From positions 1-38,660 of the forward strand of contig JBCCIS010000051.1 of NCBI GenBank assembly GCA_039028155.1: a stretch of 38,660 bases of DNA, given 5' to 3'. Below the pieces are notes generated by a model. It had not been told where the DNA came from and ran no database searches. It saw only the letters and a program-made list of their open reading frames with translations. The position numbers were made by a program, and so were the translations under genes. Origin of the DNA: Pseudomonadota bacterium (GTDB lineage: Bacteria > Pseudomonadota > Alphaproteobacteria > SP197). This document shows positions 24,983 to 34,500 of this stretch, one piece after another; positions within the stretch are counted from its first letter, which is position 1; each line of letters begins with the position of its first letter.

Positions 24983-25102
24983 CAGGCTTCCCCCGGATTA
25001 CACCGCCCCCCGTGGCCGGTGTCGTGCAGACTGACTATGGGTGGCGATGGCGGCCAAAGAAGGGAATAATCGGGACGATTTCTTGGCGCCCCGGAGGCTG
25101 TC

Positions 25103-26620
25103 GTGAGCCATTTTGACGTTGTGATCGTCGGTGCGGGCCTTTCCGGCATCGGCAGCGCGTGCCACCTCCAGGACAAGTGCCCGGGCAAGACGTTTGTCCT
25201 GCTGGAAGGCCGCAACGCCCTCGGCGGAACTTGGGATCTCTTCCGTTACCCCGGCGTCCGGTCGGACAGCGACATGCACACGCTGGGCTACAACTTCAAG
25301 CCCTGGCGCGCGGCCGAGGCGATCGCCGACGGCCCGTCGATTCTGAGCTATGTGCGTGAAGCCGCCGAAGAACGCGGCGTCGTCGACCACATCCGCTATG
25401 GCCACAAGGTCGTCGCGGCCCACTGGTCGACGGATGATGCGCAGTGGACGGTCGATGCTCAGTGTGGTGAGGAGCGTGTTGCGTTCACGTGCACCATGCT
25501 TTTGATGTGCGGCGGTTACTACAACTATGACGAACCGCATGATCCCGCCATCGCCGGCTTGGAGCGCTTTGAAGGCACGGTCGTCCATCCGCAGTTCTGG
25601 CCGGAGGATCTGGACTATGCCGGCAAGAAGGTCGTTGTCATCGGCAGTGGCGCGACCGCGATGACGCTGGTGCCAGCGATGGCCGAGAACGGTGCCGAGG
25701 TCACCATGGTGCAGCGCTCGCCGACCTATGTCGTGTCGATGCCCGCCGTTGACGCCGACGCCAATCGGCTCAGGCGTTTCCTGCCGGAAGACATGGCCTA
25801 CAAGGTGACGCGCTGGAAGAACGTGCGCAACGATGTCGGGTTCTACCGCCGCACGCGCACGGAACCGGAAAAGGTGAAGTTCGAGCTGCTCTATATGGTG
25901 CGCGAGGCCCTGGGCCCGGACTATGACGTCAAAACGCACTTTACGCCGCGCTACAACCCGTGGGATCAGCGTCTGTGCTTGATCCCCGATGACGACCTCT
26001 ACAATGCCATCAACGCCGGCACGGCTTCCGTCGAAACCGACGAGATCGAGAGCGTGACGAAGACCGGATTAGTGCTTAAGTCCGGCAAGGAGTTGGACGC
26101 CGACATCATCGTCACGGCGACCGGCTTGAAGCTGATCGTCGCAAGCGGTGTCGCCTTTGATGTCGACGGCGAGCCCGTCGATTTTCCGCAGACCTATTCC
26201 TACAAGGGCATGATGTATTCGGACATGCCGAACATGGTGCAGACGTTCGGCTACATCAACGCGTCGTGGACCCTGCGCTCCGATCTGACGGCCGAGTTCG
26301 TGTGCCGGCTGATCAACCGCATGGATAAGCTGGGCATGCGCCAGGTAACGCCGCGTCTGCGCGAGCAGGACAAGACGATGAAAGCGCTGCCGTGGATTGA
26401 TGACTTTTCCGCCGGCTACATGCAGCGATTGATGCACCTCTTCCCGAAACAAGGCGATTGGGACCCCTGGCGGCACACGCAGGACTTCGCCGAAGACAAG
26501 AAGCTGATCCGCGATGCGCCGATCGATGATGACGTCCTGGCGTTCACGAATCCCATTGCAGATGGGCGGGTCGCCACAGGCGACACCACGGCGTCGTCGG
26601 AAACCGCCGCGGCGCGCTGA
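25103..26620 (+). CDS. EthA-like FAD-dependent Baeyer-Villiger monooxygenase
   Basis: This 505-residue flavoprotein monooxygenase inserts oxygen next to a carbonyl or oxidises sulfur/nitrogen, using NADPH. The FAD-binding GxGxxG is at 10-15. The first BVMO signature is 'GGTWDLFRYPGVRSDSD', and the second, 'FEGTVVHPQFWP', is at 156-167. The NADPH Rossmann motif is 'GSGATA' (181-186). 'GYYNYDE', 'SPTYVVS' and 'NPWDQRLCL' are shared with mycobacterial EthA (ethionamide-activating BVMO), its closest relative I know. It starts at GTG 25103 with CGGAGG upstream. A 94-residue gene follows 40 bp later. Confidence 0.95.
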   Translation: MSHFDVVIVGAGLSGIGSACHLQDKCPGKTFVLLEGRNALGGTWDLFRYPGVRSDSDMHTLGYNFKPWRAAEAIADGPSILSYVREAAEERGVVDHIRYGHKVVAAHWSTDDAQWTVDAQCGEERVAFTCTMLLMCGGYYNYDEPHDPAIAGLERFEGTVVHPQFWPEDLDYAGKKVVVIGSGATAMTLVPAMAENGAEVTMVQRSPTYVVSMPAVDADANRLRRFLPEDMAYKVTRWKNVRNDVGFYRRTRTEPEKVKFELLYMVREALGPDYDVKTHFTPRYNPWDQRLCLIPDDDLYNAINAGTASVETDEIESVTKTGLVLKSGKELDADIIVTATGLKLIVASGVAFDVDGEPVDFPQTYSYKGMMYSDMPNMVQTFGYINASWTLRSDLTAEFVCRLINRMDKLGMRQVTPRLREQDKTMKALPWIDDFSAGYMQRLMHLFPKQGDWDPWRHTQDFAEDKKLIRDAPIDDDVLAFTNPIADGRVATGDTTASSETAAAR

Positions 26621-26660
26621 CACCAGATCGCAATCCAGTATTCGTCTCCAGGAGGAAACC

Positions 26661-26945
26661 ATGCGTTTGATGCTCTCATTCACCATACCCGTCGAAAAGG
26701 GCAACGAAACCGCCAAGGACGGCACCTTGGGCGCCGCGATCGACAAGCTGCTCGAGCAGACAAACGCCGAGGCCGCTTACTTCATGGTGAAAGACGGCCA
26801 GCGCGCCGGCATGGTCTTCTTCGAGGCGGATGATCCGGCGCGTTTGCCTGAGATCAACGAGCCGTTCTTCGCGGCGGTCGATGCCGCCATCGATATCGTG
26901 CCCGTGCTCAGACCCGACGATCTGCGGCGGGGCCTGTCCACGTAG
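26661..26945 (+). CDS. Small conserved-looking protein, possible DUF3303/ferredoxin-like fold
   Basis: This 94-residue protein starts at ATG 26661 after a perfect AGGAGG. It opens with a hydrophobic strand ('MRLMLSFTIPVEKGNE'), followed by a helix ('LGAAIDKLLEQT'), a strand pair ('AAYFMVKDGQRAGMVFFEAD') and a C-terminal helix/strand with 'EPFFAAVDAAIDIVPVL'. The layout suggests a dimeric alpha/beta-barrel or ferredoxin-like fold. It is 40 bp after the monooxygenase and very likely co-transcribed. Function is unknown; an accessory role to the monooxygenase is possible. It is convergent with the second Rieske gene, 18 bp away. Confidence 0.85.
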   Translation: MRLMLSFTIPVEKGNETAKDGTLGAAIDKLLEQTNAEAAYFMVKDGQRAGMVFFEADDPARLPEINEPFFAAVDAAIDIVPVLRPDDLRRGLST

Positions 26946-26963
26946 ACGGGCGGTATCCGACCG

Positions 26964-28106
26964 TCACCGGGTCAGCGCCTCGTAGACGAACCGCTGGAAG
27001 AAGTGCACGTGGTGTTCGGAGAACGCGACGTTGTCGCGGTCGACGACAAACTTGCCCTGGGTATAGCCCCGTGAATGCAGACCCTGCTGGACGTGTTCGC
27101 ACAAGGTCACATCTTCGGGCACCAAGACATTCGTTATCCAATCCATGAACGCCTGTTCCTGCTTGCTCGGTTCGCGGCTCAGGAAATAGAAGTCGTGGCG
27201 CACGGTTGCGGTCTCGGGTCCGGTCGGCAGGATCTGGAACATCACGGCGCTTGGCGTACCCGGGAAGAACAGCGGTATCAGGCTCGGCCAGATGTAGCTG
27301 AAGAGCGAATCCTGTTCGATTGCGTTTTTGTCCAGCGCATAGGCACCATTGTCCAGTTTCTTGCGTTCGACCGTGTGGGAGAACGTGATGCCGTCATCGG
27401 ACCAGACGGCCTTGTTGTCGTAGTCGACCAGTTCCATCAGCGACTTGTGGTTGGCGTCGCAGTGGTAGCATTCGTGGTTGTTGTCGACGAGCGTCTTCCA
27501 GTTGGCTGCGACCTCGCGTTCGCGCCGCTCGACATGCACCAGCTCGTCCAGGCGCGGGCAGCATGTGTAGAAATCCTTCATGAGCTGCGACGCCTGTTCG
27601 ACAAGCGGCGTGGCGTCCGGGTCCAGATTGACGAACAGGAAACCGCCGTAGTTTTCAAGGCGCACTGGCTTCAGGTCAGCATTGTCAGGCACCCAGCCTT
27701 CCAGCGTCTCGCGGCCGCCCGCCATACGGAACGTGCCATCGCTGTTGTAGCACCACTGATGATAGGGACAGGTGATCAACACCTTGTTGCCGTGGTCCTC
27801 CAGGAGCGGATGGGCGCGGTGACTGCAGACGTTGTAAAAAGCGCGCAGGTAGTTATCGCGCCCTCGGATGATGAAGACCTTCTGATCGGCCACGGCGCCG
27901 CAGTGATAGTCGCCGGGCTTCGCGACATCAGACATATGGCATTGGTACCACCAGGTACGATAGAAGATCGCCTCGTGCTCGCGCTGATAAATGTCCGGAT
28001 CGTAGTACCATGCGGCCGGCAGGGTCGATGAAGCCTCCGCGCTATCGGGGTCGAAGCGGCCGGCATTCAGGGTTGAACCACTGGGCGTTTGAGCGACGCG
28101 ATTCAT
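26964..28106 (-). CDS. Rieske non-heme iron oxygenase, CntA/GbcA-like (second copy)
   Basis: This 380-residue oxygenase is paralogous to the one at 19323. Rieske ligands are Cys94/His96 ('CSHRAH') and Cys113/His116 ('CPYHQW'). The iron site is His215 and His220 in 'DNNHECYHCDANHKS', and the bridging residue is again Glu212. The conserved C-terminal pattern 'LCEHVQQGLHSRGYTQGKF' also matches the first copy ('LCESVQRGLQSRAYDQGRF'). The frame runs upstream to 28340, but ATG 28106 with GGAAGAG gives the family start. No reductase gene adjoins it. A methylated-amine substrate such as glycine betaine or a related betaine is likely but unproven. Confidence 0.93.
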   Translation of the reverse strand: MNRVAQTPSGSTLNAGRFDPDSAEASSTLPAAWYYDPDIYQREHEAIFYRTWWYQCHMSDVAKPGDYHCGAVADQKVFIIRGRDNYLRAFYNVCSHRAHPLLEDHGNKVLITCPYHQWCYNSDGTFRMAGGRETLEGWVPDNADLKPVRLENYGGFLFVNLDPDATPLVEQASQLMKDFYTCCPRLDELVHVERREREVAANWKTLVDNNHECYHCDANHKSLMELVDYDNKAVWSDDGITFSHTVERKKLDNGAYALDKNAIEQDSLFSYIWPSLIPLFFPGTPSAVMFQILPTGPETATVRHDFYFLSREPSKQEQAFMDWITNVLVPEDVTLCEHVQQGLHSRGYTQGKFVVDRDNVAFSEHHVHFFQRFVYEALTR

Positions 28107-28180
28107 GACTCTCTTCCAACGACACCTGGTGGAAATGCTTTCAGAAAGCGTGGTCGCTGGGAACCACAAAGTGCATCCGG

Positions 28181-29290
28181 TCAAAACCGTACGGTGTCGC
28201 CGATCTCCAGGATGAGAAGCGTGTTGTCGGCCAGTCCAGCAGCGCTTGCGGCTTCGTTCAGCCGGCGCAGCATGTCGGCGCTGTTCTCCATGCCCAACGG
28301 ATAGGTGCCCCAGTGCACGATCAGCGCGCGCTCCGCACAAAGGTCGACAACCGCACGGACTGCCTCCTCGGGGTTCATGTGGATCTCGCCATTGAAGTCG
28401 GCGGGCTCGTAACCGCCAACCGGGATCACCGCGAGATCGACACCACAGTCATCAGCACCAAGATCGGCATAATGTGTGCCATAACCGCCGTCGCCTGCGA
28501 TGTAGACGCGCCTCTGCCCATCTTCGACCAGCCAGGCGCCCCAGAGCGTTTGGTTGCGGTCGAAGAGGCCGCGTCCGGACTCATGCTCGTCTGGCAGGAA
28601 CGTCACCCGTAGCGACCCGAGTTCCGTGACCTCGCCCCAGTCCAGCTCGACGACGTCGCAGCCGAGACTGTGCCCGTCGCCAACCCGCAGTGGCAGCAGA
28701 CAATCTACGTCGCCCTGTGCGGCGATGGTGCGAATGCTGTCGGGCTCGAAGTGGTCATAGTGGTTGTGGCTGATCAGGATGGCATCGACCGCACCCAGGT
28801 TTGACGCAGGTATTGGCGGCGTGCTCGAGCGTCGCGGCCCGAACGGTGGCAGCGGTGTCAATCGTTCGGCGAACACCGGATCCGACAGCAGCACGATACC
28901 GCCGACTCGAAGCCGCACAGTGGCATGACCAAGCCACTGCACCGCGTCCGCGTCGCCCGTCGCCGCCCAGCGCGCCTCCGCTTCGTCCGGCGACAGCGCA
29001 GACGCCGATGCTGCCGATGCCGATTGACCCCCAAGACCGAGCCGGATCCGGTCGATCAGGAATTCCAACGGATCGGTGCCGGATGCTCCCGACGGATTGG
29101 CAAAACCGTGCTCTCGATGGTGTGCTGGCGCGTCGGCCACAGGCTCACCGACCGCAGTACAGCCTGTCGCGAGCATCGTGGTCATGGCGGCCGCTGCGAT
29201 CAGACGAAGAATGCCGACAGCACGACGTTCGGCCGACCCTCTGGGATCAAACCTTGCCCCCAACCGATTCAAGCTGCCAACCCCTTCCAT
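28181..29290 (-). CDS. MBL-fold metallohydrolase lipoprotein (NAPE-PLD/RomA-like)
   Basis: This 369-residue metallo-beta-lactamase-fold hydrolase has a lipoprotein signal: hydrophobic stretch about 26-43 ending at Cys44 ('LATGC'). The metal motif is 'SHNHYDH' (HxHxDH). Further ligands are the His in 'DEHESGRGLFDRN', the Asp in 'IAGDGGYGTHY' and the His in 'IVHWGTYPLG'. This set matches the UlaG/NAPE-PLD/RomA group. The region between lipid anchor and catalytic domain is a low-complexity Ala/Ser linker. The start is not certain: no strong ribosome-binding site precedes ATG 29290, but later starts would lose the signal peptide. It probably acts as an envelope-anchored phosphodiesterase or lactonase-like enzyme. 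Confidence 0.88.
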   Translation of the reverse strand: MEGVGSLNRLGARFDPRGSAERRAVGILRLIAAAAMTTMLATGCTAVGEPVADAPAHHREHGFANPSGASGTDPLEFLIDRIRLGLGGQSASAASASALSPDEAEARWAATGDADAVQWLGHATVRLRVGGIVLLSDPVFAERLTPLPPFGPRRSSTPPIPASNLGAVDAILISHNHYDHFEPDSIRTIAAQGDVDCLLPLRVGDGHSLGCDVVELDWGEVTELGSLRVTFLPDEHESGRGLFDRNQTLWGAWLVEDGQRRVYIAGDGGYGTHYADLGADDCGVDLAVIPVGGYEPADFNGEIHMNPEEAVRAVVDLCAERALIVHWGTYPLGMENSADMLRRLNEAASAAGLADNTLLILEIGDTVRF

Positions 29291-29373
29291 CGCCTGATCG
29301 AGCCACCGATCATACGGCCTTGTCGATCAAATGGCGCGTCTAACGTAGGGCCAGCCGCCCACATGGTTAGTTT

Positions 29374-31494
29374 CTAGGAGTCCGTGTCCTCGAGCGGTGT
29401 GCCTGCGTCATGCAGCTCGATAAAGACCCGTGCGGCAGCCGACTGACCGTGGCTGTCGACGACCCTGATATCGGCAAAGCCCGCGCCGTCGGGCAGCCAC
29501 TCGGCGAGCGACAGGCGGCCATAGGCGGGAACCGGTGTGCCGTTGACCAGCCAGGTCAAGGGGAGGACGCCGCCTTCGGCGCGCAGCGGCAGCGGATCGG
29601 TACCGTCGTCATAGGCCGCCAAGCGCACGCGCACGCCGTCGGGCGGAAACGCGATGTCGAGGTCGGGGAGAGGTGCCGGGTCCAAGTTGCGGTCGAAGCG
29701 GCGCAGCAGGGTGGGCAGTTCGGCATTGCTCGCGATGACGGCGCCGGCCGGCGCCGGTGGCAGGCCGTTCATGGCATCTGGCGGTAAGAGGTCGAACAGG
29801 CGGCGCATCAGGGGTGCCGCGACATCGATGCCGATGCAGCCGGTGCACGAACCGCCGTCGGGCCTGCCGACCCACACGGCGATGGTGTAGTCGTTGGAAA
29901 AGCCGACCGCCCAGGCGTCGCGGTAGCCATAGGACGTGCCGGTCTTGAACGGCAAAGCGGTACCCTCATTGCGGAAGCCGAGAGGGCGCGCCGCGCCGCC
30001 CAGGATGTCAGCGACATACCAGGCGGCGAATGGGCGCACCAACCGATGCGGCTCGGCGGGAGTGTCGGTCTGCGTCACGCAGAGCGGCGCGACGGAGCCG
30101 CCGCGCGCGAGGCCCACGTAGAGTGCCGTCATGTCTTCCAAGGAGATACCGACACCGCCCAGCGCCAGCGGCAGCGAGGCGGCCGGCGCGTCGCCCGGCA
30201 GATGCAATGCGACGCCGCTCTGCTGAAGCGCCGCTTGGAACCGCACGGGACCCAAGCGTTCCAGCACGGCGACCGCCGGGACGTTCAATGACAGCTGTAG
30301 CGCGACGCGGATCGAGACGTCGCCGTTGAAACCGCCGTCGAAATTGGTCGGCGCGTAGCCACCGAAACGCCGCGGCCGGTCATCGATGATGGTCTCGGGA
30401 TGAATCAGCCGGCGCTCGAAGGCGAGCGCATAGATGAAGGGTTTGAGCGCGGAGCCCGGCGACCGGATCGCCTGGGTCATGTCGACCATGCCCTGACGGT
30501 CGGCGGCGAAATAGTCGAAGGCGCCGACATGGGCGACGACACAGCCCGACCGGTTGTCGACGATCAGGGCGGCGGCGCTCGCGGCGGGATCGGCGACTGG
30601 CGGGGCCAGACCAATGACACGTTCGGCAGCGCGTTGCAGATCGGCGTCCAAGGTGGTGACGATCTCCTCGCTGTCGGGATCCAGCGCGTGCAGACGCTCG
30701 GCCAGATGCGGTGCCAGGAAGGGCAGATCCTGACGCAGGTCCGGTACGTCACTGTGTTTCGCGCGTGCGGCCTCGTCGGCGGTAATGACGCCGGCGGCGG
30801 CGACCCGGTCCAGCACGCGATCGCGCGCGGCCTGGGCGGCCTCGGGATTGCGGTCCAGACGCAGCGCCGTCGGCGATTGGGGCAGAGCAACCAGCAACGC
30901 CGCTTCAGCCGGCGAGAGATGGCGCGGCTCCTTGCCGAAATAGGCGAGGCTTGCCGCGCGCACGCCTTCCAGATTGCCGCCGAACGGCGCCAGCGTCAGA
31001 TAAAGGCCGAGGATGTGTTCCTTGCTTAAGCGCGCTTCCAGTTGATAGGCGCGTGCGATCTCGATCAGCTTGGCGTCCAGCGTACGCGCGCGCGGCTCAA
31101 GCAACCGCGCGACCTGCATGGTCAGCGTCGAGCCGCCGGAGACGACACGGCCGTTGGCGATCCACTGGCCGGTGGCGCGGGCAAGCGCCAGTGGGTCGAC
31201 ACCCCAGTGCCAGTCGAAGCGGCTGTCCTCATAGGCGACCAGCATGGCGAGGTAGAGCGGGTCGACATCGTTGACCGATGTCTTGAGCCGCCACATACCG
31301 TCCTCGGTGACGAAGGCGCGCAGCACGTCGCCGTCGCGGTCGGCGACGACTTGGGTGCGGTCGGCATAGCGGGTGAGATCGGGCGGCAGCAGACGGTCGG
31401 CGATGACGACAATCGCCGCCGTGAGCGCCAGGCCCATGGCGGCACGCGCCCACCATCGGGCACCGGCTCTCGGTTTCTCGCCCCGCTTGCGCAT
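29374..31494 (-). CDS. pbpC: Penicillin-binding protein 1C
   Basis: This 706-residue bifunctional peptidoglycan synthase has an N-terminal membrane anchor (about 16-33). The GT51 transglycosylase domain has catalytic Glu89 in 'YEDSRFDWHWGVDP'. The transpeptidase has nucleophile Ser348 in 'SALK' (SxxK) and Lys517 in 'KTGTSYGYRDAW'. A C-terminal BiPBP_C domain ('LTWLVNGTPVPAYGRL') is specific to PBP1C. It begins 7 bp after the alpha-2-macroglobulin stop, the same operon as yfhM-pbpC in Escherichia coli. The pair is thought to repair and defend the wall. Confidence 0.97.
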   Translation of the reverse strand: MRKRGEKPRAGARWWARAAMGLALTAAIVVIADRLLPPDLTRYADRTQVVADRDGDVLRAFVTEDGMWRLKTSVNDVDPLYLAMLVAYEDSRFDWHWGVDPLALARATGQWIANGRVVSGGSTLTMQVARLLEPRARTLDAKLIEIARAYQLEARLSKEHILGLYLTLAPFGGNLEGVRAASLAYFGKEPRHLSPAEAALLVALPQSPTALRLDRNPEAAQAARDRVLDRVAAAGVITADEAARAKHSDVPDLRQDLPFLAPHLAERLHALDPDSEEIVTTLDADLQRAAERVIGLAPPVADPAASAAALIVDNRSGCVVAHVGAFDYFAADRQGMVDMTQAIRSPGSALKPFIYALAFERRLIHPETIIDDRPRRFGGYAPTNFDGGFNGDVSIRVALQLSLNVPAVAVLERLGPVRFQAALQQSGVALHLPGDAPAASLPLALGGVGISLEDMTALYVGLARGGSVAPLCVTQTDTPAEPHRLVRPFAAWYVADILGGAARPLGFRNEGTALPFKTGTSYGYRDAWAVGFSNDYTIAVWVGRPDGGSCTGCIGIDVAAPLMRRLFDLLPPDAMNGLPPAPAGAVIASNAELPTLLRRFDRNLDPAPLPDLDIAFPPDGVRVRLAAYDDGTDPLPLRAEGGVLPLTWLVNGTPVPAYGRLSLAEWLPDGAGFADIRVVDSHGQSAAARVFIELHDAGTPLEDTDS

Positions 31495-31501
31495 CGCCTG
31501 C

Positions 31502-34500
31502 CTAGTTCCCGGTCACATCCAGGGTCCCGGCCTTGCCGACCGCGAACTGATAAGGCCGGTACATGTCCTCGACATAGGGCGCGGGGTAGACATAGCTGCC
31601 CGGCGTTACCGCGCGGACGATATAGGCGACCTTGAAACCGGTCTTGCCGGCGAAGCTCAACGCCGCCGCATACTGGTCGTCGCGTTGCTCGACATTGTCG
31701 GTCGGCGAGAGATCGTCGCCCAGCCAGGCGAGATTCTCGAGATCACGGTTGCCTTCAAGCCGCGCGTTCTCGATCTCCAGGCCGGCGGGTAGCAGGTCGA
31801 TCAGCAGGATGTCGTGCCAGGTCTCGTACTCCCACCAAATCCGGTCGCGCAGGTCGCCGGTCAGGACGATGACCGCGAGGTCGTGCTGAGCCATGGAGCT
31901 GGGATCGATCGGATTGCCGGCCATGTCATAGACCCTTCGTTCGATTGAAAAGCCGTTCTCCTGGGCGGGCGGTGCTTCCATCGGATAGCCGCGCACGGTG
32001 ACGGTCGCATAAAGCGGCTTGTCGCCGTTGTTGGTCACGTCCAGCGAACCACCCGATGGTGGCCAGGCGAGATCCCGGCTAAGACCCTGGCTTTGGTCGA
32101 TCGTTTCGCCACCTAGTGTCGCCTGGACGTCACCGGTAAAACGGTCAAGGCTTCTGGCGGCAAGAAGCATCCAGGCCTCTTCGTGAGTGCTGATCCAGCG
32201 CCGGGTGGCGTAGACCTCCGATGCCATTTGCGCGAGCCCAAGCACTTTCGCCGCTGGTATTGACCGGCTCTCTCCCAGCACCGCCGTGGCGGCGGCGAGA
32301 TCGGTCAGGACCGAGCGGTAGCGCCAATAGCGTTCGTGGCCCTGAAGATCCTCCAAGGTGAACGTCATACCGGCCGCGACTTCGGCCGCGCGTTCGGGAT
32401 CGCCAAGCAGATCAAACGACGCGGCGATAAACGCCTCGTCCAGGAACCACTCGTCCTCATAGTGCGTCGTCGCAAAGTACTCGAGTTCGGCAAGGTCGGT
32501 ATTGCCGCTTCGGGCCAGCACATAATAGGCGTAGGCGAGGTCGCCCGGTTCATCGCGCCAATCGGAAACGGCGCGCTGCAGCGCCTTGATGCCGCGATCA
32601 TAGCCGTACTGAGGCACAAAGACGCCGCGTTCGCGGGCGCGCACCAGAAAGTCCATGACGTAGGTCGAGAGCCACAGATTGGTGTCGTTGTACCACCACC
32701 AGTAACCGAATGTACCGTCGGGCCGCTGCATCGCGAGGACGCTGCGCACAGCCTCGTCGACATCGTGATGGGTCGATAGGTTCTCGATGACGTCGTCGGG
32801 ACCCAGCATGCCGTCGCTTGCGAAGTAGAGCAGCGGCAGCGCGCGGCTTGTCGTCTGTTCGGCGCAGGCGTAGCGATAGGCCGCGAGTTCGTCGAGCAGG
32901 CCCTTGACGTCGAAGGCCGGCACGGTGTTGAGACCGATCGTGGCGGACACCGATTCTGGATAAAGGCCATCGGACAACGTCGTGCCGACACTGTTGGATG
33001 TGCCGGGTTCCAGGGTCATGGAGACCCGTGTGACGTCGGCTCGCGTCGACGGGCGCACGGTCAGCCCCCACGAGCGCACTTCCAGATAGTCGTCGGGGCC
33101 GGTTACGGTCAGTTGGATATCGGCGACGCCCAGGTGCGCGCCGACTAACTCGAACCGCAGGCCCGTCCCATCGCCGACAGCCAGATCGATGCTCTGCTGG
33201 GTCGCGCCGATGATGGTGACGGCGCCGCCGGCATTGACCTGGAAGCTGTACTGGCCGGGTGTGCCGCTGACATTGTCGACGGCAAGCGTTGCCCAGGCAC
33301 GGTCGCCGGGCGCCAGGAAACGCGGCAACGAGAGATCAGCAACGATGGGGGCGGCCACGGTCATGTCGACGGCAGCCGCGCCGACGCCGGCCACCGTCCA
33401 GGCGACCGCCATCAACTTCAGCCGACCGTTGAAGTCAGGAATGTCGAGCTCTATCACCGCGCGCCCGTCGGCATCCGTCTCGACGATGCCGGAGAAGAGC
33501 GAGACAACCTTGCTGGAGCGCTGAGGCAGCGAACCCACACCGGCACCGCGCATCATGTCGCCGCCGGAACGCAGTTGCCCGAGCGCCGAGGCGCTGGGAT
33601 CGATCAGCCGGCCATAGATGTCGCGCAGGTCGACGCCCAGGCGGCGCTGATCCAAGAGGTAGCTCGCGGGGTCGGGCGCATCGAAGCGCGTTAGCTGCAG
33701 AATGCCGTCGTCGACGGCCGCGAGCGTCACAAAGGCTTTGGTGCCCGCAGCCTGACCGGTGACCTCGATCGGCACGGAGAGTGTCTGGCTGGGTTCGATC
33801 GAATCCGGTGAATCGATCGTCACCGTCAGACGTTGATCCGGCTGTTCGACGGCCATCCAGACCGCGCCGATGGCGCGGCGCGAGATCAGCTCATCGGCCA
33901 TGGGCGTCTTGTTGTAGGCGGTCGCGACGACGTAGACGCCGGGCGACCAGGTCGCTTCGACCGGCAGGCTGATCTCCATACCTTCCTTGGGCACGGCGAC
34001 GCGCATGATGTCGCGCACTCCGCTATCCATCACCGCGATCTCGACTTCGGCGTCAAATGGGGGCTGGACAAAGACGGCAGCGGTCTGGCCGGGAGCGTAG
34101 ACTTGCTCCGACAGGGTGACGGTCACCGCGTCCGGTGTGCCGTCTGATCCGGCGACGCCATACGACCAGCCGGCGCGGAACCGATAGCTGCTGGCGATAC
34201 CGGTTTCCGCGTCATAGACCTCCAGCCGGTACCAGCCCCAATCGATTTCGGCAGCGATACGAGCCGGCGTGTCGACGGCCGCGTCAAATCGACCACCGGC
34301 GATATGGCGGTCATAGAGGACGCCCCGGTATTGCCACTGGTCGTCCTCGTACCAGACCCAGTCGTACTGTTCGCGGAAGAGATCCCATTCAAGCCCCGGC
34401 TTGTCGATGCGCTGACCTGACCAGTCGACAGCGATGACGTCGAATTCAGCGGGCTGGCGCCAGGGCGCGCGATCGTCTTCGAAGGTTGGACGAATGCCGA

